DNA of 64,000 nucleotides from JAUIKM01 sp964445695. GTDB lineage: Bacteria; Bacteroidota; Ignavibacteria; Kapaibacteriales; UBA7675. Each line of letters begins with the position of its first letter. The first letter of the stretch is position 1. The position numbers and the translations under genes are program-made. The DNA is taken from NCBI GenBank assembly GCA_964445695.1, contig CAYULF010000007.1, forward strand, positions 140,266 to 204,265, given 5' to 3'. This document shows, piece by piece, positions 39,992 through 50,150 of this stretch. The notes under the pieces were generated by a model. It ran no database searches and was not told where the DNA came from. It saw nothing but the letters and a program-made list of their open reading frames with translations.

Positions 39992-42388
39992 TTACTCGCT
40001 TGAAGCGCTGCTTTTACCGCCTGAAGATTTGGCCTTGCTTTTGGCTTTACTTTTAGCTTTAGCCTTTGTTTTGGTCTTGGCTTTCGCTTTGGTTTTTGCC
40101 TTGGCTTTGGACTTGCTCTTTTTCTCGGGCGCAGCCGCGAGCATCGCCTGGCATTCGGACAGTGTCAGCTCTTCGTAGTCTTTGTCCTTGGGAATGCGGG
40201 CATTTTTGGAGCCGTCCGTGATGTAGGGCCCCCATCGTCCCTTGAGAATCTGGACGTCCTCTCCATCGAAAGTCTTGAGGATTTTCTCGAGATCGGCTTT
40301 TTTCTTGGCCTCAATTATCTCAAGCGCCCGTTCGAGCGAAATCGAGTAGGGGTCGTCTTCCTTGATGGATGCGAACTTGTTGGCAAACCGAACATAAGGG
40401 CCAAAGCGACCAATGTTGACCGAGACCTTTTCGCCATCCGGCGTTTCGCCAAGTTCGCGGGGCAAGCGGAACAGGTCCAGCGCTTCCGCCAGTGTAATGG
40501 AATCCATGCGCTGATCGGGACGCAGCCCCGCAAAACGCGGTTTCTCCTCATCTTCGCGCGTTCCGATCTGTACCATGGGACCGTAGCGTCCAAGACGAAC
40601 ACTGACCGGACGGCCGCTTTCCGGATCATCACCAAGTTCGCGAGCCTGGAGCACTTCCGCACGCGAGACATTCTTCTTTTCGTCGACGCGCGAATGGAAA
40701 TTGTCCCAGAAACCATGCATCAGGGGTTTCCACTCAACCTCACCGCGCGACACCGCATCGAGCTCGTCTTCGAGCTTGGCGGTAAAATCATAGTCGACAT
40801 ACTGATCAAAATGATCGGTCAGAAAGCGGTTCACAATCTTGCCGACATCGGTAGGCACGAAGCGACGCTTGTCCATTTCCACGTAGGAACGCGATTGCAG
40901 CGTGGAGATGATCGACGCGTAGGTGGACGGACGTCCAATGCCGAATTCTTCCAGCGTTTTTACCAGCGAAGCCTCTGAATACCGAGGCGGCGGCGTGGTA
41001 AAATGCTGCTCAGTCACGACATCGTTGAGCTTGATTGTTTCGCCTTCCAGCAACTCAGGCAGGAATTTTTCCTCGTTGTCCGACTTTTTGTCGTCGACGC
41101 CTTCCTGATAGACGGACATAAAACCGGGATCCGCAATGCTCGAACCCGTTGCTCGAAACGTTCCGGCGGGACAGGTAAGCTGCGCAGCCGTTGTGTTGAG
41201 CGTCGCGTGAATCATCTGGCATGCAACAGTACGCTTCCAGATGATCGTGTACAATTTCAGTTGGTCGTCGCTCAGGTAGGGCTTGACATCGTCCGGTGTG
41301 CGTTCGACGCCGGTAGGACGAATGGCTTCGTGGGCTTCCTGGGCATTTTTTGCTTTTGTTTTGTAAACGTGTGGTTTGTCGGGCAGCGCTTTGTCGCCGT
41401 AGCGATCGCCGATGAAACTGCGCAGATCCGCCACCGCTTCATTGGCCAGGTGCACCGAGTCGGTACGCATATACGTGATCAAACCGGTTGAGCCTGACCC
41501 GACGTCTACGCCTTCGTACAGTTGCTGCGCAGTGCGCATGGTTCGCTGTGCGGAGAAACCGAGTTTGCGCGAGGCTTCCTGTTGCAGGGTCGACGTGGTA
41601 AAAGGCGCCGCCGGATTGCGTTTGCGCTGTTTTTTCTCGACTGATTTGACGTAGAGACTTCCCTGGGCAGAGTCGAGCAGCGTCTGGCGCACCTTTGCGG
41701 CATTGTCCGCATCGGTAACGCTGAACTGCGTGATTTTCTCCGACTGGAACTGTACCAGCTTGGCTCTGAATCCCTGCTCGTCCTTGATTGTATCGGCGTC
41801 GATCGACCAGTATTCCTTCGACTCAAATCGCTCGATCTCGAGTTCGCGTTCGACGATCAGACGCAGAGCCGGGCTCTGGACCCGACCGGCCGAAAGTCCC
41901 GGCTGAACTTTGCGCCACAGCAGAGGCGAAAGATTAAAACCGACGAGATAGTCGAGTGCGCGACGGGCCTGCTGCGCGTTGATCAGGTCAGTTGAGAGCG
42001 TACGCGGATGTTCGATCGCATCGCGAATCGCCTTCTGCGTGATCTCGTAAAACACCACGCGATGCACCGGTTTGCCGTTCAGGATATTGCGCTCGCGCAG
42101 CAACTCGAGAATGTGCCATGAAATTGCCTCTCCCTCGCGGTCGGGGTCAGTCGCCAGATAGATTGCATCGGCGCGTTTGACTTCCTTGCTGATGGCATCG
42201 ACGTGTTTTTTATTCTTTTCTATTACGTCGTATTTCATCGAAAAGTCTTCGGTGTCGACCGCGCCCTCTTTGGGAACGAGGTCGCGCACGTGGCCATAGG
42301 AAGCAATTACGACAAAATCGCTCCCCAGGTATTTATTGATGGTACGCGCTTTCGCCGGTGATTCGACGATCACGAGGTTCTTACCCAT
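39992..42388 (-). CDS. topA: DNA topoisomerase I
   Basis: A 798-aa type IA topoisomerase that relaxes negative supercoils. The TOPRIM domain has Glu9 in VIVESPAKA and DPDREGEA at 81-88. SAGRVQSPALRLIV (167-180) belongs to the core. The catalytic Tyr306 is in TGLITYMRTDS. The C-terminus has two or three CrpT-type repeats (VRLGRYGPMVQIG, VNIGRFGPYVRFA, LKGRWGPYI) without zinc cysteines. It ends in a 40-residue Lys/Ala/Ser tail (KAKAKTKAK repeats) that should bind DNA non-specifically. It has far fewer TTAA sites than neighbouring genes. Confidence 0.97.
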   Translation of the reverse strand: MGKNLVIVESPAKARTINKYLGSDFVVIASYGHVRDLVPKEGAVDTEDFSMKYDVIEKNKKHVDAISKEVKRADAIYLATDPDREGEAISWHILELLRERNILNGKPVHRVVFYEITQKAIRDAIEHPRTLSTDLINAQQARRALDYLVGFNLSPLLWRKVQPGLSAGRVQSPALRLIVERELEIERFESKEYWSIDADTIKDEQGFRAKLVQFQSEKITQFSVTDADNAAKVRQTLLDSAQGSLYVKSVEKKQRKRNPAAPFTTSTLQQEASRKLGFSAQRTMRTAQQLYEGVDVGSGSTGLITYMRTDSVHLANEAVADLRSFIGDRYGDKALPDKPHVYKTKAKNAQEAHEAIRPTGVERTPDDVKPYLSDDQLKLYTIIWKRTVACQMIHATLNTTAAQLTCPAGTFRATGSSIADPGFMSVYQEGVDDKKSDNEEKFLPELLEGETIKLNDVVTEQHFTTPPPRYSEASLVKTLEEFGIGRPSTYASIISTLQSRSYVEMDKRRFVPTDVGKIVNRFLTDHFDQYVDYDFTAKLEDELDAVSRGEVEWKPLMHGFWDNFHSRVDEKKNVSRAEVLQARELGDDPESGRPVSVRLGRYGPMVQIGTREDEEKPRFAGLRPDQRMDSITLAEALDLFRLPRELGETPDGEKVSVNIGRFGPYVRFANKFASIKEDDPYSISLERALEIIEAKKKADLEKILKTFDGEDVQILKGRWGPYITDGSKNARIPKDKDYEELTLSECQAMLAAAPEKKSKSKAKAKTKAKAKTKTKAKAKSKAKSKAKSSGGKSSASSE

Positions 42389-42646
42389 TTCGATTTCCCA
42401 GTGTCATATGTTAGTAGCCCGGATCGCTCAGCGACGGTGCAACGCGCAGTGTGCCGCACGACTCTTACGCATATTTCCGCCGACTTTCCGTGTGGCCGGA
42501 CAGCGGCGCCGCCAGCGCCCAAATTGTCATCACCCGATGGTATTTCCAAATTACCCGCGGTCCCGGGAATGCAGATCATCTTCCTCTACTGCAAACTCCG
42601 ATGCGTTCATTGTTGGTTTTTCCACCGACCGGCCGACTTAGTGACG

Positions 42647-44941
42647 TCAGAGATACAGGCGGTACAAAAAGCGCAGCGAGCGCCCGGGTTCGGGCATGAC
42701 GTGCCGCACCCGATTTAAGTGCCGCCGATATTCGCGGTCGAGCAAATTGGAGACATTAATATTGACGGCGTGCAGAGCGCCCATCCAGGAGATGTTCCAG
42801 CCGGAAAAGAAGTCGACCACGACATAACCCGCCGTCGGAGTCTCAAACTCACCGGTGCGATTCTGTTCGGCCGCGGCTGTCAGGCGCAGTCCAAACTCTC
42901 CCCTACCCAGCTGACGAGCGGCCTCAAAATGCAAACTTGCAGGCGGAATCATCGGCAGATAACCGCCGTCGGTCAGCTCGCCGTTCACAAACGCGAGGTT
43001 TGCCGTAAAGTGCCAGACTTCGTCGATCATCAGCCCCGCCTGTAATTCCGCGCCCGTCATGACCGCATCGGCTCCGGTGAACTGATACAGGTACAAGTCG
43101 CCGCGGCGAGTGCTGCGCTCGCCGGTGTTGCGCGGGTAGATGTAGCCTGTAAACGAATTGCGAAAAGCGGTCAGACCGGCGTGCACGTGTTCGCTCCTGA
43201 ACGCCAGCCCGGCTTCAAGTCCCAACCCACGCTCCGCCTGCAAATCGGCATTGCCGACCTCAAACGAATACGCCGCCAGGTGCGGCCCTTCCGAAAACAA
43301 CTCTTCCCCCGTCGGCGGCCTGAAGGAGGACATTGCAGCTGCATGAAATGACAAACCGGCAATTGGTTTTGTCCGCGCTTCCAGCGCAGCGGACACACCG
43401 CTGAACGTGCGCTTGCGAATGCTGCCGACGGTCCGTGAAATCTTCTCCTCCGCCGGATCGATGACGTGCAGATCAGCGCGCAAGGCAGCCTGCAACGTGA
43501 GCGCGGAAAGATGCAGCGCCTGTACCGCCGTGACAGCCAGGCCCTGCTCTATTGCATCGCTGGTTGAAACGAGTCCGTCGTAGCGCCGATCGCTGCGCGT
43601 GTACTCAATGCCGAACGTGCCGCCGCGCAGATATTCGCCGTCGGCCGTCAACATTTGCAAACCGGACTGCAGCGAACGACGCTGAAACAGCACGGCGGCC
43701 GCGCCGCTCGCTTCAAATTCAAAGTGTTCGTAGGACTGCATTGAAACGTCTGCTCGCAGTACGTTGATCAGGTCGGTCGACGGCTGCCAGTCTGCGCGCG
43801 CCTCAAGTCCATAGCGATCAAGTTCAATTGTGGCACCGCCGGGATGCCCGGCTTCGGGGTCGGGCGGGATGCCGTACTCGCTGTGGTACATATTTACGGC
43901 CGCGCCGGCACTACCGCGGCTGCCGTGGAGCGCAGCGCCGAACGATCCGGCCCGCGTGTCGATCTGAGTATTGTCCAGCACACCCAGGGGCGTACTGATG
44001 TCGCGTGCGGAACGCAGACTGAAATCGCCTCGCAACGCAAAAGGCCCGGCCGGGCCCTGCAGGCGCACGGCGGCGGACGCTCCGGCGTTTACGGATTCGC
44101 CCTGCAAGGTAAGTTCGCCGCCGATCGTGGCCGGCATCGAACGCGGAATCTTTTCGCGCTGAACATTTACAACTCCGCCCAGAGCCTGTGAAGCATACAA
44201 CAAAGCGCGCGGCCCGCGAATCACCTCGACATTGACGGCGTGCAGCGGTTCTATGGCGACGGCGTGATCGGCGGATGATGCCGAGAGATCTCCGGTACCC
44301 GTTCCATCTTCCAGCAACAGCAGTCGGTCGCCGCCGAGGCCTCGCAGAACGGGCCGGGCGGGGGCCGGTCCCATCGACTGTTCGGCAATTCCCGGTTCAT
44401 CGCGCAAAGTCTGGGCCATGGTAATCCCGAGCCGGTCACGCAGGGCCGCTCCCTCCAGCCGCAGGACGGCGTCATCGGGAGCCGAGCTTGTCGATTTATC
44501 GGCGGACACAACCAACTCATCCGTTTGAAAACCCGCCGGCCGCAGCTCGATGCTTACCCGGATTGTGTCGCGCTCGTCAATGTTTAACTGCAGTTGCGCA
44601 TCGTGAAATCCGATGCGCCGCACATGCAGTTCACACACACCGGAGGGCAAACCGTCAAGCACAAATTCACCGTTTTCATCGCAGGACACACCGCGTTCCA
44701 GTCGCGGCAGCCATACGGTGGCAAAACCGACGCCGTCGCTGCCGTCCGTCGCCGTAACCCGGCCGATCAACACGTGCCTGGCCTGCATCAAAGGCTCCGC
44801 GGCATGCACGTACAATGTTGAGCCAACAATCGCGATAAAACAACACAGAGTGTTAAACAATACGCGGTTCCCGAAGCGTAAGGAAAATTCGGGCCGGTCT
44901 GAAAAACGACCGGCCCGATATCTGGTATTCAGCCGTTTCAC
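42647..44941 (-). CDS. TonB-dependent outer-membrane receptor
   Basis: A 764-aa receptor. After the export signal (VLFNTLCCFIAIVGSTLYVHA) comes a carboxypeptidase-regulatory-like domain (VGFATVWLPRLERGVSCDENGEF), a plug domain (MAQTLRDEPGIAEQS, VEVIRGPRALLYASQALGGVVNV) and a 22-strand-type barrel that ends LRFLYRLYL. It imports a scarce ligand across the outer membrane using TonB energy. The ATG at 44941 overlaps the lipoprotein stop, but a terminator-like hairpin falls inside the first 60 nt of coding sequence. A TTG just before FNTLCC would start after it. Its neighbours are metal-related, so a metal or metal chelate is the likely ligand. Confidence 0.93.
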   Translation of the reverse strand: MKRLNTRYRAGRFSDRPEFSLRFGNRVLFNTLCCFIAIVGSTLYVHAAEPLMQARHVLIGRVTATDGSDGVGFATVWLPRLERGVSCDENGEFVLDGLPSGVCELHVRRIGFHDAQLQLNIDERDTIRVSIELRPAGFQTDELVVSADKSTSSAPDDAVLRLEGAALRDRLGITMAQTLRDEPGIAEQSMGPAPARPVLRGLGGDRLLLLEDGTGTGDLSASSADHAVAIEPLHAVNVEVIRGPRALLYASQALGGVVNVQREKIPRSMPATIGGELTLQGESVNAGASAAVRLQGPAGPFALRGDFSLRSARDISTPLGVLDNTQIDTRAGSFGAALHGSRGSAGAAVNMYHSEYGIPPDPEAGHPGGATIELDRYGLEARADWQPSTDLINVLRADVSMQSYEHFEFEASGAAAVLFQRRSLQSGLQMLTADGEYLRGGTFGIEYTRSDRRYDGLVSTSDAIEQGLAVTAVQALHLSALTLQAALRADLHVIDPAEEKISRTVGSIRKRTFSGVSAALEARTKPIAGLSFHAAAMSSFRPPTGEELFSEGPHLAAYSFEVGNADLQAERGLGLEAGLAFRSEHVHAGLTAFRNSFTGYIYPRNTGERSTRRGDLYLYQFTGADAVMTGAELQAGLMIDEVWHFTANLAFVNGELTDGGYLPMIPPASLHFEAARQLGRGEFGLRLTAAAEQNRTGEFETPTAGYVVVDFFSGWNISWMGALHAVNINVSNLLDREYRRHLNRVRHVMPEPGRSLRFLYRLYL
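44890..44917 (-). promoter_or_regulatory. attenuator-like hairpin at TonB receptor start
   Basis: CGGGCCGGTC and GACCGGCCCG form a perfect 10-bp stem (leftward loop GTTTTTCA), followed by AATTTTCC. It lies between the lipoprotein and receptor coding sequences and may reduce read-through. Confidence 0.6.
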
Positions 44942-45423
44942 TGAACAACTACCAGCGGCAGCGGCAGGGAAACGTAGTCGGCATGCCCTTCGTGCAGCAA
45001 GGAAACGGTCAGGTCTGCACTACCCTCCTGTTTGCCGCTGAGCGTGAAGCTGTATGCCTCCGAATCAATCCCGGAGACTTCAGCCCTGGAGTCGTCATCG
45101 ACTTCAATGCTCAACTCGAGAACTTCATCGCCATGTGGAATCTCAATGTCTCCGTCTTCGAGGATAAACTGAACGGAATAGTCAACTGCATCATCGACAT
45201 TGAGCGTCAGGCTGCCGGTTATCATATTGTCCTGCAAACGCAGTACTTCCGTGCCGTCGACTGAAATCACCAGGCCGACAGCCTCAAAGTGCTCGTCATC
45301 CACATGGTGATCATCGTCGTCGTCACAGGACGTCATGAATGTCAATGTCAGAGCTGCAATCACAAGAGTCTGCGCAAAACGACAACGTGCGCCGGGGCGC
45401 GGCGCGAAGGTCGAAACTTTCAT
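44938..45423 (-). CDS. His/Asp-rich lipoprotein
   Basis: A 161-aa lipoprotein from ATG 45423. A signal peptide of about 30 residues ends in a lipobox (MTSC), followed by DDDDDHHVDDEH, a strong candidate for binding divalent metal. The rest is a small beta-sandwich-like domain (VGLVISVDGTEVLRL, EVLELSIEVDDDS) with another His pair near LLHEGHAD. It overlaps the TonB receptor by ATGA, so the two are co-translated. It probably captures or hands over a metal ion at the outer membrane. Confidence 0.8.
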   Translation of the reverse strand: MKVSTFAPRPGARCRFAQTLVIAALTLTFMTSCDDDDDHHVDDEHFEAVGLVISVDGTEVLRLQDNMITGSLTLNVDDAVDYSVQFILEDGDIEIPHGDEVLELSIEVDDDSRAEVSGIDSEAYSFTLSGKQEGSADLTVSLLHEGHADYVSLPLPLVVVQ

Positions 45424-45697
45424 TATTGAGTACCTCAATGATGGCGAGCCGCGAAACTCGCACGGTAAAACACATGGTGGGATCGGGGCGTACAATTGTT
45501 CGCCGCCGGATTAAACAGGTCGGGTAACTTTCAACAGCGTACACAAGCGGCTTTGATTCCGGCACGTGCGACGCTGGAAAGCGGGACAAACGCAGACGCG
45601 AGCAACACAGACTGCGGGCCGTATGCAGCACAGAGCAGCATACAGACGACAGTACTTGCCGAAATCGGATCGTGTTGGCGTTGGTTAAGAGGATGTG

Positions 45698-46090
45698 TTA
45701 AACAAGCGGCGGGCCGCGCGCAAGGTCGGCAGGCAGCGCCCGGGTGATCGAGGTAAAATCGGGCCGGTCGCCCATTGCAACGAGGCTGCAAACAAATACA
45801 GGTGCGGCAACCTCGGCGAAAATCTGTTTGCCGTAAAATTGGCAAATCAAACAGTGATCCGGTGCGGACTTCAGGTCCTGAGTATCTATAAGATACAACC
45901 TGTCCGCCGACAGTTCGTTCGTCGGTGCAAGAACCGAACATTCGTGAACATGCCCCGGATGTGTATGCGGCACGCGACAGTCTGCGTCCGTGTGGCTGTG
46001 GAACGACGTAAGCACCACGGCCAGAGCGACGTAAGCAGTCGTCAGGACAGCAGAAGTTAAACGCAGTATGTGTTTGCGGCGTAGCAGCAT
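45698..46090 (-). CDS. DUF2946-like His/Cys protein
   Basis: A 130-aa protein with an N-terminal membrane helix (TSAVLTTAYVALAVVLTSF), then a His-rich stretch (HSHTDADCRVPHTHPGHVHEC), then DHCLICQF and a second hydrophobic region. The pattern, an N-terminal helix, His cluster and a central C-x2-C, is that of DUF2946-like proteins found next to copper/zinc transport genes. It is the first gene of the leftward receptor operon, 275 bp before the lipoprotein; that space shows no gene. Confidence 0.7.
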   Translation of the reverse strand: MLLRRKHILRLTSAVLTTAYVALAVVLTSFHSHTDADCRVPHTHPGHVHECSVLAPTNELSADRLYLIDTQDLKSAPDHCLICQFYGKQIFAEVAAPVFVCSLVAMGDRPDFTSITRALPADLARGPPLV

Positions 46091-46372
46091 GCGGATGAGG
46101 TACGTCGTGTCACAACTAACAGAGGAACAATTGTCGACACAATTTGACAGGCGACGGACATGCGAGCGATGTTATTGTTGTCGCAGCAATTCTAATCGCG
46201 CCACGGGATGTAAACACTTAAACAAGCGGATCGGGTGCAAAAAGTTCAGAGATTCACAAACGGCGAGCTGTGCATACGGCGACTAACAAGAGGGTCAGGA
46301 AAAGCAAGCGACCACCTACAAACGATACAATTGCACGGCACTCGGAACTGAAAGGGGCGCGCGGCGGTGTAT

Positions 46373-46485
46373 AAAAAACGTTATCCCCGCAGCGCAGTAA
46401 CTTATCGTGGGCAGCGACGAAACTTCGGGCGACAAGCCGGCCGCCCCACATTTCCTTCCACGACAACAAACGCTACGGGGATAAC
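46373..46485 (-). ncRNA. candidate structured small RNA with built-in terminator
   Basis: On the leftward strand GTTATCCCCGTAGCG (5' end) pairs over 15 consecutive positions with CGCTGCGGGGATAAC, which is followed by G and six T residues. Inside, TTGTCGTGG pairs with CCACGATAA (9 bp), enclosing a further GGGCG/CGCCC stem. A fully closed RNA of about 113 nt ending in a U-run looks like a stand-alone small RNA or a leader element about 285 nt ahead of the metal operon. I could not match it to 6S, SRP, tmRNA or a known riboswitch. The rest of 46,091-46,875 shows no gene. Confidence 0.6.
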
Positions 46486-46875
46486 CACCCACACACAGAT
46501 TGATACAAATGTTGATTAACAATTGCTTGTTAAATCAACCGCGGGCAATATACAACGTGGGGCGGCACAATACTACTGCCAGACATTGGTAATCGTTAGG
46601 TAAGCAGAACTACGTAAACAATGCCTCGCCGCTTGCACTTGTCGGGACCAATTGGGTAATTCTTGGGTAGGCATCAATTCGTCCCTTGCTGCAGGACTCC
46701 GGAGCGAGCGCGTTGCTTTTTCGTCCAAAAACGCGCAAAAAAGCCGATTTAACAGTTGTATGCGGGGATTTAACGGGACGCGACTGCCGAAAGGAACTGG
46801 GTATAAGTTGGGTAAGAATCAGCCGCCAAGAGTTCTTGCCGCACTCCGGACAGGCGATAAAAATCGGCGGGAATT

Positions 46876-48564
46876 CTATAATCGCTCCAAAAATGTGACC
46901 AGGCTTTCGTCGGCCTTGAGACCCAGTTTGCGGCGGATGCGTTTGCGGTGGGTGTAAACGGTCTGGGGCGAGATAAAAAGCATGCCGGCGATTTCCTTGG
47001 TTTCGAGACGCATTTTCATGAGCGCACAGATTTTGCTTTCCGTGGCGGTGATCTCCGGCTGCTCGCGCATGAGTTTTTCGAGGAATTCAGCCTGGAGGCT
47101 GCCGAGCACACCTTCGAGCTGTTCCCACTTGTAGTCAATTTCCATGCCTTCCTGGATGTAGCGGCGCACGTCGGCGCTGAGCTTGCGTTTGTCCAGGTCG
47201 GAAAACCGATCGATGGAGTCGATGTAGGTTTTTATTTTGCCGAGCACCTCGTTCTTCTGCCAGAGGTGCAGTGCGCGCAGCTCGGCTTCCTTGGACTTGC
47301 GTTGGTTTTCGTGCTCCAGGGAGATCAACTGGGACTTGAGCGACTCGGCTTCGCGCGACATGCGTTCGCGCTCGGCACGGCCTTCGATCTCATCGATGCT
47401 GCGTTGGCGGTGCGCGCCGCGGACGGCGTCGTTCTGGTGCAGGTGTTCCTTGTAATGCTCAAAAGCCTTGTGGAAATCGCGCTGGCGTTCGTAGTAATTG
47501 GACAGCAGCTCGTGGATTGAGCTCATCAGCGTCGGGTTGTTGTGCGCCTCGTCAATGTCGAGCGCGGCCTTGAGGTTGCTGAGCGTTTTGGCGTCGTCGC
47601 GCATCAGCGAGTAGACATCAGCTTTGCGCAGATAAATACAGGGCACAAGGAAATTATCCTGATCGAGGACGGATTTGCCGAGCGAATCGGCGCGTTCGAG
47701 GAATTCAACGGCCTGATCAAAGCGCTGCAAACGCGCATAAACGAGGGCGATATCCAGCACTACCTTGATTTGCTCAATGCTGTTGCCGAGTTTGATAAAA
47801 ATCTCGAGCGCTTTGAATTGCAGTTCCAGCGCAGTTTCGTATTCGCCGCGGGCACGCCAGTAGATGCGGGCCTGATTCAACAGGGTGATTCCCTGTCCAA
47901 TCAGTTTGCCTTCGCGGCGGTATTCCTCGGCCGTGCGCTGATAGTACTCATCGGCTTTGGAGTAGTCCTCCATATAATAATGAATGTTGCCGATGTTGAG
48001 GTAGATCATCGCCAGGTTGCCGACGGACTCCTTTGACGCAAGGTTTTCGGCGATTGCAAGACCTTCATAGGCGCACTCCAACGCGTCGGTGTACTGACCG
48101 AGAGCGCAATGCGCCTGACAGGCGTGAATCAGAATGCGAACGTAATCCATTCGCTTGCGACCGTGTTCGCGGTGATAGATTATCACCTTGCCGGCCAGCT
48201 GCAGCGCATCGGTGTATTCGTTTTTGGTGTTTTTGAGACCGACCAGCACCGACAGCGTGCGATAATAGGCCGGTGTGTCGTTGAGACGGCGATAGATGTC
48301 GGCCGATTCCTTGAGCGTGGCTTCAGCTTCTTCAAAGCGCGAGAGCCAGTGATAACAGGATCCGATACGCGAGAGGAACCAGGCGGCCTGTTCCTGATCA
48401 TTGATGGTTCGCGCCATTTCCAGCCCTTCGTTGGCAAGCGCCATGGCCGACTGAGGGTTGTCGCTGAAAATCTTGTCGATCATTTCACGAGTGAAGCGGA
48501 TCTTCTCGCGCATCACCTTATGTGAATCGACTGCTTTATCGGATTTACCAAGTTGGGTCTGCAT
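46876..48564 (-). CDS. TPR-repeat LuxR-type transcriptional regulator
   Basis: A 562-aa cytosolic regulator. Residues about 30-390 are tetratricopeptide repeats (NPQSAMALANEGLEMARTIN, YTDALECAYEGLAIAENL). A coiled coil follows (EIEGRAERERMSREAESLKS), then a linker. The C-terminal helix-turn-helix is of the LuxR/FixJ class (LTxxE-like TATESKICALMKMRLETKEI then SPQTVYTHRKRIRRKLG). This architecture, similar to Bacteroidetes TPR-HTH regulators, senses an unknown signal through the TPR part. The 48,565-49,763 region upstream has no recognisable gene. Confidence 0.9.
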   Translation of the reverse strand: MQTQLGKSDKAVDSHKVMREKIRFTREMIDKIFSDNPQSAMALANEGLEMARTINDQEQAAWFLSRIGSCYHWLSRFEEAEATLKESADIYRRLNDTPAYYRTLSVLVGLKNTKNEYTDALQLAGKVIIYHREHGRKRMDYVRILIHACQAHCALGQYTDALECAYEGLAIAENLASKESVGNLAMIYLNIGNIHYYMEDYSKADEYYQRTAEEYRREGKLIGQGITLLNQARIYWRARGEYETALELQFKALEIFIKLGNSIEQIKVVLDIALVYARLQRFDQAVEFLERADSLGKSVLDQDNFLVPCIYLRKADVYSLMRDDAKTLSNLKAALDIDEAHNNPTLMSSIHELLSNYYERQRDFHKAFEHYKEHLHQNDAVRGAHRQRSIDEIEGRAERERMSREAESLKSQLISLEHENQRKSKEAELRALHLWQKNEVLGKIKTYIDSIDRFSDLDKRKLSADVRRYIQEGMEIDYKWEQLEGVLGSLQAEFLEKLMREQPEITATESKICALMKMRLETKEIAGMLFISPQTVYTHRKRIRRKLGLKADESLVTFLERL

Positions 48565-49763
48565 GTCACTCTCAAATATCGGCGCGTAACGTCAAAACAT
48601 AACGGACGATTTCGTGGCCCGGACCGGTCCGTTGATCTCAACCATTAATCGGTAGCTGTTTGCCGCACCTGAATCGACGGGAAAATACCCTTCAGCGCCG
48701 CGCAATCAAAATTTTTGGCTACGGGAAGCGGCACAGGACCGAAGCAAGAGAAGGCAAACGAGCGAGATACAGCAGGGTTGCGCAGGAATTTTCGAGACAA
48801 CAGGGCAAAAATTGGGTAGGGGCCTGTTGGAGCGTCATTTTGTAGGTTCGGTCGACGTGGCCCGCCAAAAAAGTATCGAATGAATTAAACAATCACGGCA
48901 ATGTTATTCCTGCGATTCCAGGAGCAGATATGCCGACGAACTTACCTGCTTACAGACGTGACATCAAACCGGATCTGCGGGCGAATTCCACCGAGAAACG
49001 AACATCTACCTTTCACCAATTCTCGGCATGGCGGATCATGTTTTGTTTGTACAAATGTTTTCATTCGCACAATCCGGCAGCGAAACCTGGATTCCCATGT
49101 ATGGCCCGGACCTGCAGAGACTCAAGATGCGCCCGATTCGACCTGACGAATCCAGTTCAGCCCCTGCACAACACGGAGACCTGCGACATGGCACTTCCTA
49201 TTGCGGACACAACAATTCGGGACTTTGCGCTCGACGTGGGGCTTCAGTTCTGAAAGTTCTACACACTGTTTCTCATTCTAGACAACAACATCCGGGCTGA
49301 TTCTTGTGCTGATCACGGATTCTCGCGTCTTCTGACTCGGAGATGTGTTAACATGTGCTCTCAACAATCATCGGCTTCGGGCCTCGGTCCGTGCTCCTGG
49401 AAACCGGACGTTGCGAAATGCGCAACACGTGAAACAGCACCAGAGCATTCAACGGAAAAACTCTCAACGAGCGCTCCTGGAGGTTGAACGATCCTGGACT
49501 TGTGGTTTAACGAATTCGTGGCCTGAGAGACGTTAAATCCGGACGTCAAGACGCGCATTACAAACACTCAAGTCTCTTGTCGAAATCAGTGAGTTCCTCG
49601 TCCTCAGCGCTGTCTGTGATGCTAAACGAATTCGAAATCGAAGACAAGTTTTACGTCCGGGAACTCGGCAGCACGAGCACAGGTTGAGTCGCAACTGCGG
49701 CAACAAGGCCCGACACAAAGCGATGCTGCCGGCTTCTATCTCGCTGACAAACAAGAAGTCAAG

Positions 49764-50150
49764 TCAAGGCAGGTGAAAAAAGTATTCGTCGCCGGCGCCG
49801 TAGCTGGAGGTGGTCATGCGGGCGTGCACCGAATCCTTCCCCTGGATCGTCCTGCGTCCACCTGCGGAACCGATGTCGATCCGCTCAAAGACGTCGGACT
49901 TGTACAGGTCGCCGATGATATAACCGTACAGGCAGGTGTCGCCGGGCGGTAAAATGATCATCATCGGTTTGACCGTTGTATCGCGGCGGGAGTGCGGAAT
50001 CTGCACGTAGACTCGTTGCAGCGAATCCGGTGTGGTCCGCAGGTAGAGCGTGTCGCTTGCGTCGTTGACGAAGTAGACCGGATTGATCGGGTCGCATGAC
50101 GTGAGCGCGCCGGCCAGAAGCAGCAGGACTATCAGCCGAAGACGTTGCAT
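49764..50150 (-). CDS. small lipoprotein
   Basis: A 128-aa protein with a signal peptide ending in a lipobox (LLLLAGALTSC) and a small beta-rich domain (DTLYLRTTPDSLQRVYVQI, PPGDTCLYGYIIGD). No family is recognised. It is monocistronic, leftward, and 229 bp downstream of hom. Confidence 0.8.
   Translation of the reverse strand: MQRLRLIVLLLLAGALTSCDPINPVYFVNDASDTLYLRTTPDSLQRVYVQIPHSRRDTTVKPMMIILPPGDTCLYGYIIGDLYKSDVFERIDIGSAGGRRTIQGKDSVHARMTTSSYGAGDEYFFHLP

Noticed and set aside
46373..46485. Signal recognition particle RNA or 6S RNA
   Set aside because: A GGAAGGAA stretch is present, but the SRP symmetric-loop core and AGCAGCC are not; the length and central region do not fit 6S RNA.
48660..49536. 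Several short frames upstream of the TPR-LuxR gene
   Set aside because: Composition and lack of ribosome sites or motifs argue against coding.
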